Assembly (NCBI RefSeq): GCF_001730285.1
Contig: NZ_MIJZ01000001.1
Location: forward strand, 744,001 to 808,000
Direction: 5' to 3'
DNA length: 64,000 bases
Source: Enterococcus ureasiticus
GTDB lineage: Bacteria; Bacillota; Bacilli; Lactobacillales; Enterococcaceae
In this document: in pieces, positions 39,639-52,846 of the stretch
How positions within the stretch are numbered: position 1 is the first letter of the stretch
Layout: every line of letters begins with the position of its first letter
Notes under the pieces: model-generated
The model's input: only the letters and a program-made list of their open reading frames with translations
Told to the model about the DNA's origin: nothing
Databases searched by the model: none
Position numbers and translations under genes: made by a program

Positions 39639-39932
39639 ATGTTTGAAACAATTTCTACTCCTGATTTTGAAACACTTTACACTGCAAATGACCTTAATGT
39701 CATTGATATTCGTGAAACTGAAAGTTTTTTACAAGGACACTTAGCACACTCTATGTCACTGCCTGCAACTGTTTTACCAAATATGCTAAAACAACTAAAT
39801 AAAGAAAAAACCTATCATATCATTAGTTACAGTGGACGCCGTTCTGAAATTATTGCGTCGTTCATGGCTTCGAAAGGCTTTCATGCTGTCCACGTGATTG
39901 GCGGCATGCAACAAATCTCTAAAGCTTCTTAA
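39639..39932 (+). CDS. rhodanese-fold protein without the catalytic cysteine
   Basis: 97 residues from MFETISTPDF, with AAAGGA eight bases upstream. VIDIRETESFLQGHLAHSMSL and VIGGM show a complete single rhodanese domain. The active loop reads HIISYSGRRS: the usual catalytic Cys of CxSGxRS is Ser63, and the whole protein has no Cys. It cannot act as a normal sulfur transferase. A binding or regulatory role, or another leaving group, is possible. Confidence 0.85.
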   Translation: MFETISTPDFETLYTANDLNVIDIRETESFLQGHLAHSMSLPATVLPNMLKQLNKEKTYHIISYSGRRSEIIASFMASKGFHAVHVIGGMQQISKAS

Positions 39933-39933
39933 T

Positions 39934-39976
39934 AGAAAAAACAAGTATTCAACTGCTGAATGCTTGTTTTTTTCTA
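39934..39976 (+). terminator. terminator of the rhodanese gene
   Basis: AAAAAACAAGTATTCA and TGAATGCTTGTTTTTTT arms with a short loop, directly after the stop. Confidence 0.85.
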
Positions 39977-40040
39977 GAATTTAAGTAAAAACTTGATTTT
40001 CTTACTTTTTATTAGTAGAATAGTTTTTGTTTATAAATAA

Positions 40041-40691
<651 letters not shown>

Positions 40692-40694
40692 GAA

Positions 40695-40738
40695 TAAAAA
40701 AGCCGAAATGAACAAATTTGTTCATTTCGGCTTTTTTC
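40695..40738. terminator. bidirectional terminator between azoR and the AI-2E family gene
   Basis: A perfect long palindrome, AAAAAAGCCGAAATGAACAA and its complement, with U-tracts both ways. It overlaps the last codon of the converging gene. Confidence 0.92.
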
Positions 40739-41903
40739 ATTCGAATTTTTTTAATTTTTCTTCTTCATGGTACAAACTTGACACATCTTTATACCATTCA
40801 AATATATGCGTAATTATAACCTTAGCAGCGGCGTAAACAGGTATTCCCAAAATAACTCCTACTACACCAAATAACTTTCCAGACGTCAGCAACACGACTA
40901 AAATTGTCACTGGATGAATGTCTAACTGGTTACCTAAGACTAGTGGTGAAATCACACGGCCTTCGATTGTCTGCTCAATAACAAAAACGACTAAAACTTT
41001 AGCTAATAAAACAGGTCCGCCCACAATTCCTAGAAATATGGCTGGTACCATCGCTAGAAATGAACCTAGATAGGGAATCAAATTAAGGAAACCAGCTGTA
41101 ATTCCCAAAGTGATTGCATAATCCAATCCAATAAATGAAAAGCCAAGAATAAACATTACAGCAACAGCAAAAGCCACCGTCAATTGACCGCGTATATAAG
41201 AAGAAACTTGCGAATTAACTTCTCCTAATACTTTTAATGTAGGTTTTCGCATTTTATTAGGTAAAAACTTCATCAAATAAGGTGCTAATTGCTTTCCGTC
41301 TTTTAAAAGATAAAACAAAATGAATGGCATTGTGATAATTGCCACTACAACTGTCGCAACAGCTCCAACAAAACTTCCTAAACCTTGAACTGTAAACGTA
41401 GAAATATTACGAATAATATCTCCTAATGAACTGATCAATTTATCGCCCATATCCTCTAACTGACTGCGAAATTGTGCAAAGAAAGGATCACTTAAAATCT
41501 CCTGCATCTTTTTATCGAGTGTATCGATATATTGAGGAAAATGATTTCCAAAACTAATGGTTTGTTCTTGAATTTTTGGAACGATCACTACAAGACCCCA
41601 AATGATCAAGGCCACTACAATAATAAATAGTCCGATAATACTCCAAATACGAGGTACTCGTTTCTTTTCCAGATAATCAACGACTGGATTCATTAAATAA
41701 TACAAAATCCCTGCCATGATCAGCGGTAAACCAACAACACCGATAAACTGCCAAACTGGTTTAAATAGATACGAAACTTTTGTAAATACTAATAAAATTA
41801 GTAAAATTAATAACACAATCAATAACGTGGTTACAACTTGATTATTTAAAAACCAACGCCAAAACCATGAAAATCGTTTCTCTTTATTATTCTCTTGTTC
41901 CAT
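40737..41903 (-). CDS. AI-2E family (PerM-like) membrane transporter
   Basis: 388 residues with about seven or eight membrane helices, a soluble loop at about 115-160 (FFAQFRSQLEDMGDKL), and C-terminal ISPLVLGNQLDIHPVTILVV, a family hallmark. Members export autoinducer-2 or act as Na+/H+ or other antiporters, so the substrate is open. The N-terminus is cytosolic and charged. It lies four bases after the glucitol EIIA gene and may be co-transcribed. Confidence 0.88.
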   Translation of the reverse strand: MEQENNKEKRFSWFWRWFLNNQVVTTLLIVLLILLILLVFTKVSYLFKPVWQFIGVVGLPLIMAGILYYLMNPVVDYLEKKRVPRIWSIIGLFIIVVALIIWGLVVIVPKIQEQTISFGNHFPQYIDTLDKKMQEILSDPFFAQFRSQLEDMGDKLISSLGDIIRNISTFTVQGLGSFVGAVATVVVAIITMPFILFYLLKDGKQLAPYLMKFLPNKMRKPTLKVLGEVNSQVSSYIRGQLTVAFAVAVMFILGFSFIGLDYAITLGITAGFLNLIPYLGSFLAMVPAIFLGIVGGPVLLAKVLVVFVIEQTIEGRVISPLVLGNQLDIHPVTILVVLLTSGKLFGVVGVILGIPVYAAAKVIITHIFEWYKDVSSLYHEEEKLKKFE

Positions 41904-41907
41904 TCAC

Positions 41908-42270
41908 TCACACTCCAAAAGATATATATTCAATTGTTGATCCAACTTTGATTGTTGGAAAGACACTAGGAGTAAGGTATAACCCATTAACAATTGCATC
42001 TTCTTTTGGCACATCAGCAAAAACCAATGTCACATGAGCAATGCTGTTTAAGTTATCATTAGCAAAAGGTCCAACATAATCGATAGTATATTCTTGTTCA
42101 TCGATCTTTAGTAGATCCCCTTTTTTTAATTCTAAAGACTGATTTTCTTGAAATTTTTGAATCACAGAATATTCCTTTAAACCCTCTGTGGCACTTTCAC
42201 CAAAAAGTATGATCATCGGTTCTTTTTCATCTAATGCCCGAACACCAATTTCAGTAACTACAGCTTTCAT
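41908..42270 (-). CDS. PTS glucitol/sorbitol EIIA-type protein, without partner genes
   Basis: 120 residues from MKAVVTEIGV; AAGGAG lies ten bases upstream, and the longer reading has no ribosome site. FANDNLNSIAHVTLVF carries the conserved phosphorylated His of glucitol EIIA. No EIIB, EIIC or sorbitol-6-P dehydrogenase gene is nearby. It sits before an AI-2E transporter gene. It could serve a distant glucitol PTS or be a regulator. Family call is firm, role is not. Confidence 0.82.
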   Translation of the reverse strand: MKAVVTEIGVRALDEKEPMIILFGESATEGLKEYSVIQKFQENQSLELKKGDLLKIDEQEYTIDYVGPFANDNLNSIAHVTLVFADVPKEDAIVNGLYLTPSVFPTIKVGSTIEYISFGV

Positions 42271-42360
42271 ATACTTATCGCTCCTTCTTCCATTAATCAA
42301 TCTTCATTATAACATATAACTTTTTTTCTTATTCGATAATTCGGACTTTGTGAGCTATAA

Positions 42361-42400
42361 AAAAAGATGAACAAGAATTCAAACATCCTGTTCATCTTTT
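42361..42400 (-). terminator. terminator of the 3D-domain gene
   Basis: AAAAAGATGAACA and TGTTCATCTTTT arms with a loop of about 14 bases, after the stop at 42440. T-rich on both sides. Confidence 0.75.
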
Positions 42401-42439
42401 GATATATTATCGCAAAATTCTTTAAAATACGTTCTCGGC

Positions 42440-43075
42440 TTATGATAGAATGGTTACGGAAACTTGTCTTCTCCCCCAATTGATACATTGAGCTACATCT
42501 GAAAAATGAAGATCGATAATATTTCCCTTAATTGCACCACCAGTATCGCTGGCAACGGCTTCTCCATATCCTTCGACATACAATTTTGTGCCTAGTGGAA
42601 TCACATTTGGGTCAACTGCAATAGCCATTGGATCCAAGCGTAAATCCTGTCCCATAGCAGTTAGATTCCCTCCGCCAATAAATCCTTCATTACAAGAATA
42701 GGCGGTTGCTTCCATCATCATCGTTTTTCCTTCAGGCTTTGTACTTTCAGTTTTTTCTTTTTCAAGTTGGGCTTGTTTTTTTTCAGCTTCCAACTTTTGT
42801 TTTGCAGCTTGCTCTTTTTTTTGAGTCTCAGCCTTTTCTTTTTCGGTTTTTTCTTTATTTAAAATATTGGTTTTTACTTGCTGAAAGGCTTTGCTTTCTG
42901 TCATTGAATAGATCATTGAGCTTGATAAGTTTTGTGCTGTTTTTTCTGACACAACTGTGTAACTGCTTAAACTCTTAATTTCGCTATTTTTATTTTCTGC
43001 TGCATATACAGGAATCACTGATCCAGTAATAAAACAGGAAATGATAAATAAAATTGGCAACCATCTTTTTTTCAT
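42440..43075 (-). CDS. secreted 3D-domain protein (probable cell-wall lytic enzyme)
   Basis: 211 residues. A signal peptide at 1-25 (ITGSVIPVYAAE) is followed by a Ser-rich part, a Lys/Glu/Gln coiled coil at about 75-115, and a C-terminal 3D domain. The domain reads MEATAYSCNEG, GNLTAMG, VASDTGGAIKGNIIDLHF, with the three Asp residues that name it. Related proteins (YabE, YocH, Sps-like) cut peptidoglycan as muralytic enzymes. It is single-gene. The gap 43076-43432 is AT-rich and shows no gene that I can support. Confidence 0.85.
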   Translation of the reverse strand: MKKRWLPILFIISCFITGSVIPVYAAENKNSEIKSLSSYTVVSEKTAQNLSSSMIYSMTESKAFQQVKTNILNKEKTEKEKAETQKKEQAAKQKLEAEKKQAQLEKEKTESTKPEGKTMMMEATAYSCNEGFIGGGNLTAMGQDLRLDPMAIAVDPNVIPLGTKLYVEGYGEAVASDTGGAIKGNIIDLHFSDVAQCINWGRRQVSVTILS

Positions 43076-43432
43076 TAAATAGGTTCCTCCCTCAAATTCG
43101 TACGAAAGCTATCATAGCACGTGGTGAATCGTTGATGGTTACTATTTAATTAAGGCTAAGTTACAGTCTACAAGAAAGCGTTTTATAGATTGTTACATAG
43201 GAAATATTTTCATTTTTTTATTTAATTTTATGTGAAATAAACCTGCTGTAATAGGATTCATATTTTTTTATTAGAAAATACCCCAAATTATATTTATCAT
43301 TTTTTGTTATATTTACTATAATAGTATCTATAAGAAAACAGATTAAAATCAACAAAAACCCTTTATATTACAAGGGTTTTACAAATATATATAGGTATAA
43401 AATATAAAACAGTAGTTATTTTATACTAAGCA

Positions 43433-43474
43433 AAAAAAAAACAATCCCAACAAAAATACAGTTTGGATTGTTTT
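43433..43474 (-). terminator. terminator of murA-epuA
   Basis: AACAATCCCAAC and GTTTGGATTGTT arms with a T-run on the minus strand, about 12 bases after the epuA stop. Confidence 0.8.
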
Positions 43475-43485
43475 TGTATTAAGGT

Positions 43486-43662
43486 TTATTTAAAAAACTC
43501 TAGAATATGAGTCCAAATTTCCTCTTTGAACACATCTTTTGGATTCCCTCCGCCGACTACTCCATAACCGATCATCGTACCAGCAACAAATAAAATAATT
43601 ACTAAGGCAATCACTACTAAAACTTTCAACAAAGTCACTATAATATAGCGTGTCGAACTCAT
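43486..43662 (-). CDS. epuA: EpuA-like small membrane protein
   Basis: 58 residues: MSSTRYIIVTLLKVLVVIAL and onward, with one membrane helix (about 7-34), then GYGVVGGGNPKDVFKEEIW and a short helix. Genes for this family (annotated 'DNA-directed RNA polymerase subunit beta', EpuA) follow murA in streptococci and enterococci. The start ATG at 43662 is preceded by GGGGA. The spacing to murA (15 bases) shows one operon. The RNA-polymerase name is historical; the real role is unclear. Confidence 0.8.
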   Translation of the reverse strand: MSSTRYIIVTLLKVLVVIALVIILFVAGTMIGYGVVGGGNPKDVFKEEIWTHILEFFK

Positions 43663-43677
43663 ATCTATTTCCCCTTT

Positions 43678-44976
43678 TTATCTAACTGCTGACATTTTCT
43701 TTTCTGTCGCTTTTTCGTCGTTTACTCGTTCCACTTTTGCTCCTAATTTTTGAAGTTTTTCATGGAATTTATAGTAACCGCGATCTAAATATTCTAAGTG
43801 TGATACACGCGTAATACCTTGAGCACGTAATCCAACTAAGATCAATGCAGCGGCCGCACGTAAATCTGTTGCCTCTACAGCAGCGCCCTGTAATGCTTGA
43901 CTACCATTGATAATAGCAACATTGCCATCCATTTTCACATCAGCATTCATTCGTTGCATTTCTTCTAAATGTTGGAAACGATTTTCAAAGACTGTCTCAG
44001 TTACAACACTTGAACCGTCTGCTACCATTTGTATCGCAGTCATTTGTGCTTGCATATCTGTCGGGAAGCCGGGATGCGGCATTGTTTTAACGTCTGTTGG
44101 TTTGATTACTTTAGGACCAATGACGCGCAAACCGCCTCTTTCTTCACGAATAACAGCGCCCATTTCAGTTAATTTAGAAATAAGTGGACGATTATGTTCA
44201 GGAATTGCTTCTTCGATCAAAACATCTCCTTCAGTCATCGCAGCTGCAACCATGAAGGTTCCTGCTTCAATACGATCTTGAACAATTGAATGTTCAACAG
44301 CATGAAGTTTTTTCACACCTTCAATACGCATCATTTCAGTACCCGCACCGACAATTTTAGCACCCATTTTGTTAAGGATATTCGCTAAATCAACGATTTC
44401 AGGTTCTCTAGCAACGTTTTCGATGACTGTCGTACCTTTGGCTTTAACAGCGGCCATCATGATATTTTGAGTAGCACCTACACTTGGGAAATCCAAATAA
44501 ATCGTATTTCCGATCAATTCATCCGCAATTGCTTCGATATAGCCATTTTTTTGAATGATCTTCGCGCCTAATGCTTGGAAGCCTTTTAAGTGCAAGTCAA
44601 TTGGACGCTTACCAATTGCACATCCACCAGGCATAGCAACTTTTGCATGACCATTGCGAGCCAATAAAGGACCCATTACAACGATAGACGCTCTCATTTG
44701 ACTAACATACTCATAATTCGCTTCGATGCCTAACGGCTGCGTTGCATCTATTGTGACTTGGTTCTCTTCTTCATTAAATTCGATATCTACGTTTAAGTGT
44801 TTGATTACTTGGTTCATTGTAAAGACATCTGAAAGAATCGGTACATTATTTAATGTAGTCGTTCCTTCTTCTGCTAAAAGGGTTGCTGCTAAAATTGGCA
44901 ATACTGCATTTTTAGCCCCTTCGATTTTCACAGTTCCTTTTAATTGGTTACCACCATGAACAATAATCTGTTCCAT
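43678..44976 (-). CDS. murA: UDP-N-acetylglucosamine 1-carboxyvinyltransferase
   Basis: First committed step of peptidoglycan synthesis; target of fosfomycin. 432 residues. Fosfomycin-reactive C119 is in [11 protein letters not shown], so it has the usual sensitive form. N23 region [14 protein letters not shown] is intact. The neighbours (DUF1146 gene and the atp operon upstream, epuA downstream) are the conserved Firmicute context. Low-GC Gram-positives usually have two murA copies. Confidence 0.97.
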   Translation of the reverse strand: MEQIIVHGGNQLKGTVKIEGAKNAVLPILAATLLAEEGTTTLNNVPILSDVFTMNQVIKHLNVDIEFNEEENQVTIDATQPLGIEANYEYVSQMRASIVVMGPLLARNGHAKVAMPGGCAIGKRPIDLHLKGFQALGAKIIQKNGYIEAIADELIGNTIYLDFPSVGATQNIMMAAVKAKGTTVIENVAREPEIVDLANILNKMGAKIVGAGTEMMRIEGVKKLHAVEHSIVQDRIEAGTFMVAAAMTEGDVLIEEAIPEHNRPLISKLTEMGAVIREERGGLRVIGPKVIKPTDVKTMPHPGFPTDMQAQMTAIQMVADGSSVVTETVFENRFQHLEEMQRMNADVKMDGNVAIINGSQALQGAAVEATDLRAAAALILVGLRAQGITRVSHLEYLDRGYYKFHEKLQKLGAKVERVNDEKATEKKMSAVR

Positions 44977-45029
44977 TTTGTTCCCCCCAAAAAAGTTAGA
45001 ATTGGATACTTCGATCCAAAATCTTTTCT

Positions 45030-45038
45030 ATTATACCA
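45030..45038 (-). promoter_or_regulatory. extended -10 promoter of murA
   Basis: TGGTATAAT on the minus strand about 55 bases before the murA start. A weak TACTAT stands at the -35 distance. Confidence 0.6.
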
Positions 45039-45082
45039 CTATTCACCAACAAATAGTATCTTTTCTTTTTATTCATCAATCC

Positions 45083-45319
45083 TTATGGGAAAAATACAAT
45101 AAATAAGTTACGGCATAACGCAAGAAACTCTAAGAAAAACGAGCTCACAGTAAAGCCGATAACAATTGAAATCAAGACGATTAGTAACCGCACTTGAGTG
45201 GTTTGATGCGCTTTAAAAAACTGTTCTATTCTAATAGATTGCATCGCCCAAAAACTAACATAGATAAACATCATATGGCAGATGATCCGAATCACTGCAT
45301 CGATACCAAAAAATTGCAT
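45083..45319 (-). CDS. DUF1146 (YwzB-like) membrane protein
   Basis: 78 residues with two membrane helices (about 5-27 and 44-66). It matches the DUF1146 family, found between atpC and murA in Firmicutes. Function unknown. AAGGAG lies upstream. It is separated from the atp operon by 303 bases and a terminator-like hairpin, so it probably has its own promoter. Confidence 0.8.
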   Translation of the reverse strand: MQFFGIDAVIRIICHMMFIYVSFWAMQSIRIEQFFKAHQTTQVRLLIVLISIVIGFTVSSFFLEFLALCRNLFIVFFP

Positions 45320-45369
45320 AGATTTCTCCTTACTTTAAAAGCTGAAAAATAATACTAAGGTACTTTGCC

Positions 45370-45466
45370 CTCATTCTTATCTTTTTTCCGAGAGACTAGC
45401 CTGTAAAGCTAGATAATATAAAAAGCGTATTGGGCTTTTTTCAACTCTGATTGAAAAATTTCCACA
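45370..45466. repeat. diverged single copy of the 120-base repeat
   Basis: Shares with the tandem array (rotated) CATTxTTATCTTTTT, CTAGCC-AAGCTAGATA, AAAAGCG-ATTGGGCT and CTCTGA in the same order and spacing. About two-thirds of positions match by eye. It lies in the atpC-DUF1146 gap. It shows the repeat is a dispersed family. Confidence 0.7.
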
Positions 45467-45580
45467 ACTTATTTAAGTAACATAAAGATAGTTTATCACA
45501 AATTGCCTCAAACAAAAAATAAAGATTCTTAACTTTCATAAAAATAACATATGTATGTTGTTTTATTTACTATAAGAGAT

Positions 45581-45612
45581 GGCTGAGACATCACTATTTT
45601 GCTGTCTCAGCC
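45581..45612 (-). terminator. probable terminator of the atp operon
   Basis: A perfect ten-pair stem, GGCTGAGACA and TGTCTCAGCC, with a 12-base loop, 11 bases after the atpC stop. No strong T-run follows, so termination may be inefficient. Confidence 0.55.
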
Positions 45613-45622
45613 ACTCATAAAT

Positions 45623-46042
45623 TTAGGTATGTTTTGACACATTGATCCGATTGATTGCTCGGTGAAGTGCAACTGTTGCACGGCGTAATTCATCCGTATT
45701 TGCATTTTCCTTCGCTTTTTCAATCATACGCTCAGCACGGTGTTTGGCACGTTCTGCACGGCTTACATCAATATCTCTTTCACGTTCTGCACTATCGGCA
45801 ATGATTGAAACGATGTTATCACGAACTTCCATAATACCGCCATTCACAGCGATCCAATCCACATGTGTATCAGAATCGGTCCTTTTTACGCGAACTTCAT
45901 CAATTGCTAAAGGAACGATGATCGGTGCATGTTTAGGTAAGATACCAATTTCGCCATCTGTTGTTTTTGCAACAACGATCGTTGCACGATGATCATAAAC
46001 CAATCCATCAGGAGTCACCACATTGACAGTTAAACAATCCAT
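45623..46042 (-). CDS. atpC: F1 ATP synthase epsilon subunit
   Basis: 139 residues: N-terminal beta-sandwich ([33 protein letters not shown]) and two C-terminal helices ([36 protein letters not shown]). It links the rotor to the c-ring and can inhibit ATP hydrolysis. Last gene of the operon. Confidence 0.97.
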   Translation of the reverse strand: MDCLTVNVVTPDGLVYDHRATIVVAKTTDGEIGILPKHAPIIVPLAIDEVRVKRTDSDTHVDWIAVNGGIMEVRDNIVSIIADSAERERDIDVSRAERAKHRAERMIEKAKENANTDELRRATVALHRAINRINVSKHT

Positions 46043-46060
46043 TTCTGTGTCTCCTCCTTT

Positions 46061-47601
<1,541 letters not shown>

Positions 47602-47609
47602 CTTGTTTG

Positions 47610-48530
47610 TTATTCTAAAGCAGCTGCACCAGCTACGATTTCGGTAATTTCTTGTGTAATCGCTCCTTGACGAGCCCGATTGTAAGAAATCGTCAAATCG
47701 CTAATAATGTTTTGCGCATTATCTGTGGCTGTTTTCATCGCTGTCATCCCAGCAGCATGTTCTGCTGTTTTAGCGTCAATAATAGCCCCATAAATCAAAC
47801 TTTCAGCATATTGAGGCAACAAATTATCTAAGATTGCTTCTTCTGAAGGCTCTAGGATATATTCTTGCTCATAGGTTGTCGCTTCGTCCGGATCTAAATC
47901 TGAAATCGGCAGCATTTTTTCTACACGAAACTGACTTGTCAATGAATTGATATGGTGATTATAACAAACATACAACTCATCAAACACTTCATTTTCATAC
48001 ATTGTAGTCGCGGTTGAAACGATTTTTCTAACTTCATCAAAGCTAGGTTGATCACTTAGTCCACGAAGTTCATAGGCAACATTTATGCCACGAGCTTTGA
48101 AAAAATCTGCACCCGTTCCGCCGATAGCAACCAAGACATATTCATCTTGCGATTTATGGTCATCTGCCATCATTTTCATCGTTTGTTTCAAAATTGAACT
48201 GTTATAGCCGCCAACCAATCCTTTATCGGAGGTAATGACGATATAACCTGTTTTTTTCACGGGACGAGATGTCAGCATCATATGGTAGTTTCCACTTTCT
48301 GACGCTTCTTCATTGTCATATGAATCCAATTCTTCCAGATCACTTAATTGAGCTGCAACAAGATGCGTAACGATAGAACGGATTTTTGATGCATATTCTT
48401 GAAAGCTTCTAGAAGCGGCTTCTGATTTTGTCAGTTTAGCGCCCGAAACCATCTGCATAGCGTTAGTAATTTGACTGGTTTTTTTAGTTGAAGCAATGCG
48501 TTGTTTGATTTCATTTAATGAAGCACCCAA
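47610..48530 (-). CDS. atpG: F1 ATP synthase gamma subunit
   Basis: 306 residues. The two long rotor helices are seen at the N-terminus ([20 protein letters not shown]) and C-terminus ([39 protein letters not shown]). The central domain starts [12 protein letters not shown]. Forms the rotating shaft. 15 bases after atpA. Confidence 0.97.
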   Translation of the reverse strand: MGASLNEIKQRIASTKKTSQITNAMQMVSGAKLTKSEAASRSFQEYASKIRSIVTHLVAAQLSDLEELDSYDNEEASESGNYHMMLTSRPVKKTGYIVITSDKGLVGGYNSSILKQTMKMMADDHKSQDEYVLVAIGGTGADFFKARGINVAYELRGLSDQPSFDEVRKIVSTATTMYENEVFDELYVCYNHHINSLTSQFRVEKMLPISDLDPDEATTYEQEYILEPSEEAILDNLLPQYAESLIYGAIIDAKTAEHAAGMTAMKTATDNAQNIISDLTISYNRARQGAITQEITEIVAGAAALE

Positions 48531-48545
48531 TTCTTGTCACCTCTC

Positions 48546-50102
<1,557 letters not shown>

Positions 50103-50130
50103 TCAATTCACCTCTTTATTGTGCTGAACG

Positions 50131-50673
50131 TTATTTTAATAACAATTCTTGGATTCGTTCTAATTGCTTATGGATACTACCGTCGATCACTTTATAATTG
50201 GCTTCTATAATCACGCCACCAACGATTTTGGGATCAATTAAATTGATTAAATTCGCTTTTTCATACCCTAAAAGTTTTGCTGCTTTTTCTTCCATTAATT
50301 GATGTTGCTCTTTTGTCAACGGTACAGCTGTTAAAGCTGTTCCTAAGAGTAAACTTTTGTGCTCATCATAACGTCTTTCGTATTCATCAATCATCAATAA
50401 TAAATCATTCATACGACTATAGTTATAAACGACATATAAGAAGTTTTCTATTGTTCCTTCAAAGCCGCTAACTAATTGTTTCATGATTTCATCTTTTTCG
50501 TATGGTTCAAGGCGGACATCACTTAAAATATCGCCTAATTCTGGAACTTCGTGAAAAATCTCTCTAAGTTTTAATAAGTCCTGATAAATACTGTCAGCTT
50601 CTTGCTTTTCAATCGCCAACTCAAACAAAGCTTTGCCGTAGCGTTTACCTACCGTATACTTATCTAACTTCAT
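50131..50673 (-). CDS. atpH: F1 ATP synthase delta subunit
   Basis: 180 residues, all helical N-domain ([20 protein letters not shown]) and a C-terminal [20 protein letters not shown] motif, both typical of delta (OSCP). It joins F1 to the b-subunit stalk. Its start overlaps the atpF end by 14 bases. Confidence 0.96.
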   Translation of the reverse strand: MKLDKYTVGKRYGKALFELAIEKQEADSIYQDLLKLREIFHEVPELGDILSDVRLEPYEKDEIMKQLVSGFEGTIENFLYVVYNYSRMNDLLLMIDEYERRYDEHKSLLLGTALTAVPLTKEQHQLMEEKAAKLLGYEKANLINLIDPKIVGGVIIEANYKVIDGSIHKQLERIQELLLK

Positions 50674-51187
50674 TTGTCTTACCTAAGCCTTCGATATAAG
50701 AATTGATCAATGAATCATGTGCATCTGGGGTCAATTCTTTGTTTAAAATTTTCTCTGCAATTTGTAGAGACAAGTTCGCCACTTCATCTTTAACAGATGC
50801 CAATGCTTCTTCATGCTCTTGAGAAATATCAAGACGTGCTTTTTCTCGTAAACGTGACACTTCATCATTGGTTTCTGCTAACATTTTTTGACGGTTTTGA
50901 TCTCCGTTCTCTTTCGCTTGTTTAATGATTTCTGCTGCTTCAGATTTAGAAGAAAGCAATTTTTGTTGGCGTTCCTCTTGCATCTTAGCGGCTGCTATTC
51001 GAGATTGCTCTGCAGAATCTAAATCGTTGGCAATTTTATCTTCACGTTTTTTTAACATATCAGTGATTGCTTCCCAAGCGAATTTCTTGATTAGAAGCAT
51101 CAAAATTAGAAAAGCGCCACTTACGACAATCATCGTGCCTATTGTTGTACTTGGTCCGGCTTCACCGATTACTAAATAATCTAGCAT
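50660..51187 (-). CDS. atpF: Fo ATP synthase b subunit
   Basis: 175 residues: one N-terminal membrane helix (about 14-35) and a long charged coiled coil ([20 protein letters not shown] and on). Forms the outer stalk as a dimer. AAGGAAG lies upstream. It is preceded by an unusually long gap. Confidence 0.96.
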   Translation of the reverse strand: MLDYLVIGEAGPSTTIGTMIVVSGAFLILMLLIKKFAWEAITDMLKKREDKIANDLDSAEQSRIAAAKMQEERQQKLLSSKSEAAEIIKQAKENGDQNRQKMLAETNDEVSRLREKARLDISQEHEEALASVKDEVANLSLQIAEKILNKELTPDAHDSLINSYIEGLGKTNEVR

Positions 51188-51537
51188 GAAGTTTCAACTT
51201 CCTTTCTCTGCAATTCTCTTTGGTGATGTTGTTGAATTGACTCTTTATATGGTTTGTTTTATCTTATTTTTGTTTCATTTATCTCTCGTTTTTCGCCAAG
51301 TACTGCTCATCATCAGCTCATCTATTTTAAAATAGCTACAGACTAATCTTGATGTTTTTAGCGGTCTACTTTGCTTTTGGTGAAGCTTGATGTTTCTTTT
51401 AATAGGTTACTTCTCTCACTTCGTTCGCCAAGTACTGCTCATCATCAGCTCTGCCGAAGGCAGTCGCTGTGATTCGCAGCAAAGAAAGCAGTAACGCGTG
51501 GCGTTTTAAAAACTCAGCGTCCTGCCTTCTAAAGAGA
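51188..51537 (-). other. 350-base structured insertion between atpE and atpF
   Basis: This gap is usually only a few dozen bases in Firmicute atp operons. Here it has no open frame but holds a 28-base direct repeat starting TTCGCCAAGTACTGCTC at 51292 and 51424, 132 bases apart. It also holds several short hairpins: CTATTTTAAAATAG; CTGCC-GAA-GGCAG; GCTG-TGATTCG-CAGC; AACGC-GTG-GCGTT. It has no T-run, so transcription should pass through. Confidence 0.75.
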
Positions 51538-51750
51538 TTATTTAAGCACTAATAACAATGCAATAACTACACCTAGAATAGGAACCGCTTCGATTAAGGC
51601 AACCCCGATAAACATTGTTGTTCTTAGTTGTCCAGCCATTTCTGGTTGGCGTGTCATTGATTCGATTGTTTTTGAGATAACTTTTCCGTTACCGTATGCT
51701 GCTCCGACTGCTGCTCCGAAAACTGCGATTGCTGCTGCGATATAATTCAT
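51538..51750 (-). CDS. atpE: Fo ATP synthase c subunit
   Basis: 70 residues, two membrane helices. The Gly-rich first helix ([16 protein letters not shown]) and E54 in the second ([14 protein letters not shown]) are the ion-carrying pattern. The Na+ signature residues are not obvious, so it is probably proton-driven. RQPE (33-36 region) is the F1-contact loop. Confidence 0.97.
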   Translation of the reverse strand: MNYIAAAIAVFGAAVGAAYGNGKVISKTIESMTRQPEMAGQLRTTMFIGVALIEAVPILGVVIALLLVLK

Positions 51751-51792
51751 TATTGTTTTCCTCCTAAGAAATAGTTGTTTTTTATTTATTGT

Positions 51793-52509
51793 TTATTCTT
51801 CGACTTCAACTTTGTGAGCCATGTAAACCATTGATAATGTTACGAATATAAATGCTTGAATTGCACCGATAAATAATGAAAAGGCTAACCAGACCATTTC
51901 TAGTGGTATCGCTAGTGGAATCGTCCATAGTCCTACACTTGATACAAGTCCTGCAATCAGTCCGAGTAATACTTCACCGGCAAAAATATTTCCGTATAAA
52001 CGTAGCGCCAAAGTAAGCAAGTTCGTAAATTCTTCCATTAACTTGATCGGCATTAGAAAAGCTACAGGACTTAAAAAGCTATTTTTGAAATATCCTTTTA
52101 ATCCAAAACGGCTAACACTGAAAAAATGCGTTAACCCAATCATGATCAATGCTAATGTCAAAGTGACCATTGGATCGGCTGTTGGGCTCTTCCAATAAGT
52201 GTAATCACCGATAGCGACTTTTGTCACTAAACCAATGATATTCGCAACCAAGACGAACATAAACATCGTGAATGCTAGCAGGTGAAAATTTGTTACTTCT
52301 TTACTTGGCATATTGTCGGTAATGATTCCCCGAACAAAATCAATGAGATACTCAATGACATTTTGTTTGCCTTTTGGTTTCATTTGAATATTCCTTGTGC
52401 AGAAATATACTATCCCAAAGACAATGACACATGTTAACAAAACCATTAAACAAATCGTTCCGTCAAACCAAATTGGCCCAATCTTGAAGAGTAGTGTCTT
52501 CTCTTCCAA
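51793..52509 (-). CDS. atpB: Fo ATP synthase a subunit
   Basis: 238 residues, five or six membrane helices. LALRLYGNIFAGEVLLG carries the essential stator Arg, and the end (GAIQAFIFVTLSMVYMAHKV) is the family hallmark. First gene of the operon; no atpI is seen upstream. Confidence 0.97.
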   Translation of the reverse strand: MEEKTLLFKIGPIWFDGTICLMVLLTCVIVFGIVYFCTRNIQMKPKGKQNVIEYLIDFVRGIITDNMPSKEVTNFHLLAFTMFMFVLVANIIGLVTKVAIGDYTYWKSPTADPMVTLTLALIMIGLTHFFSVSRFGLKGYFKNSFLSPVAFLMPIKLMEEFTNLLTLALRLYGNIFAGEVLLGLIAGLVSSVGLWTIPLAIPLEMVWLAFSLFIGAIQAFIFVTLSMVYMAHKVEVEE

Positions 52510-52576
52510 ATTATTTCACCTCTTTTCCAACAAACTTGCGAGAAGCTTAAAAGGCTTCTATTTCTTAACCACACGT

Positions 52577-52605
52577 ATCATACCACCAACGATGAATAAT
52601 TTCAA
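52577..52605 (-). promoter_or_regulatory. promoter of the atp operon
   Basis: TTGAAA (52600-52605), 17 bases including TGGTGG, then TATGAT (52577-52582) on the minus strand, about 68 bases before atpB. Confidence 0.8.
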
Positions 52606-52702
52606 AAGAATTTCATGAAAATTGGACACTTCTTTTAATATGACAAAATATTAAAAGAATAGAGTCCTATTAGTATTTGGCAGTACATAGGTCAGTTACT
52701 GA

Positions 52703-52727
52703 AAAAATGATGAAAACTCATCATTTC
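52703..52727 (-). terminator. terminator of the secG-rnr-smpB block
   Basis: A nine-pair stem, AAATGATGA and TCATCATTT with a four-base loop, followed by TTTTTT on the minus strand. It separates smpB from the atp promoter. Confidence 0.85.
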
Positions 52728-52846
52728 CATTACACTCTACCAAATTTTCCGCCTAAGATAAAGCAAAGAAAATAAATATGCGAAAAAGAATAAAATCAGC
52801 ACTAAAATGGGTTCATTTCATTCAAAAATACATGAATTTTAATAAA

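Noticed and set aside
42297-42488. 63-codon minus-strand frame overlapping the 3D-domain gene end
   Set aside because: No ribosome site, overlaps a terminator and the real gene.
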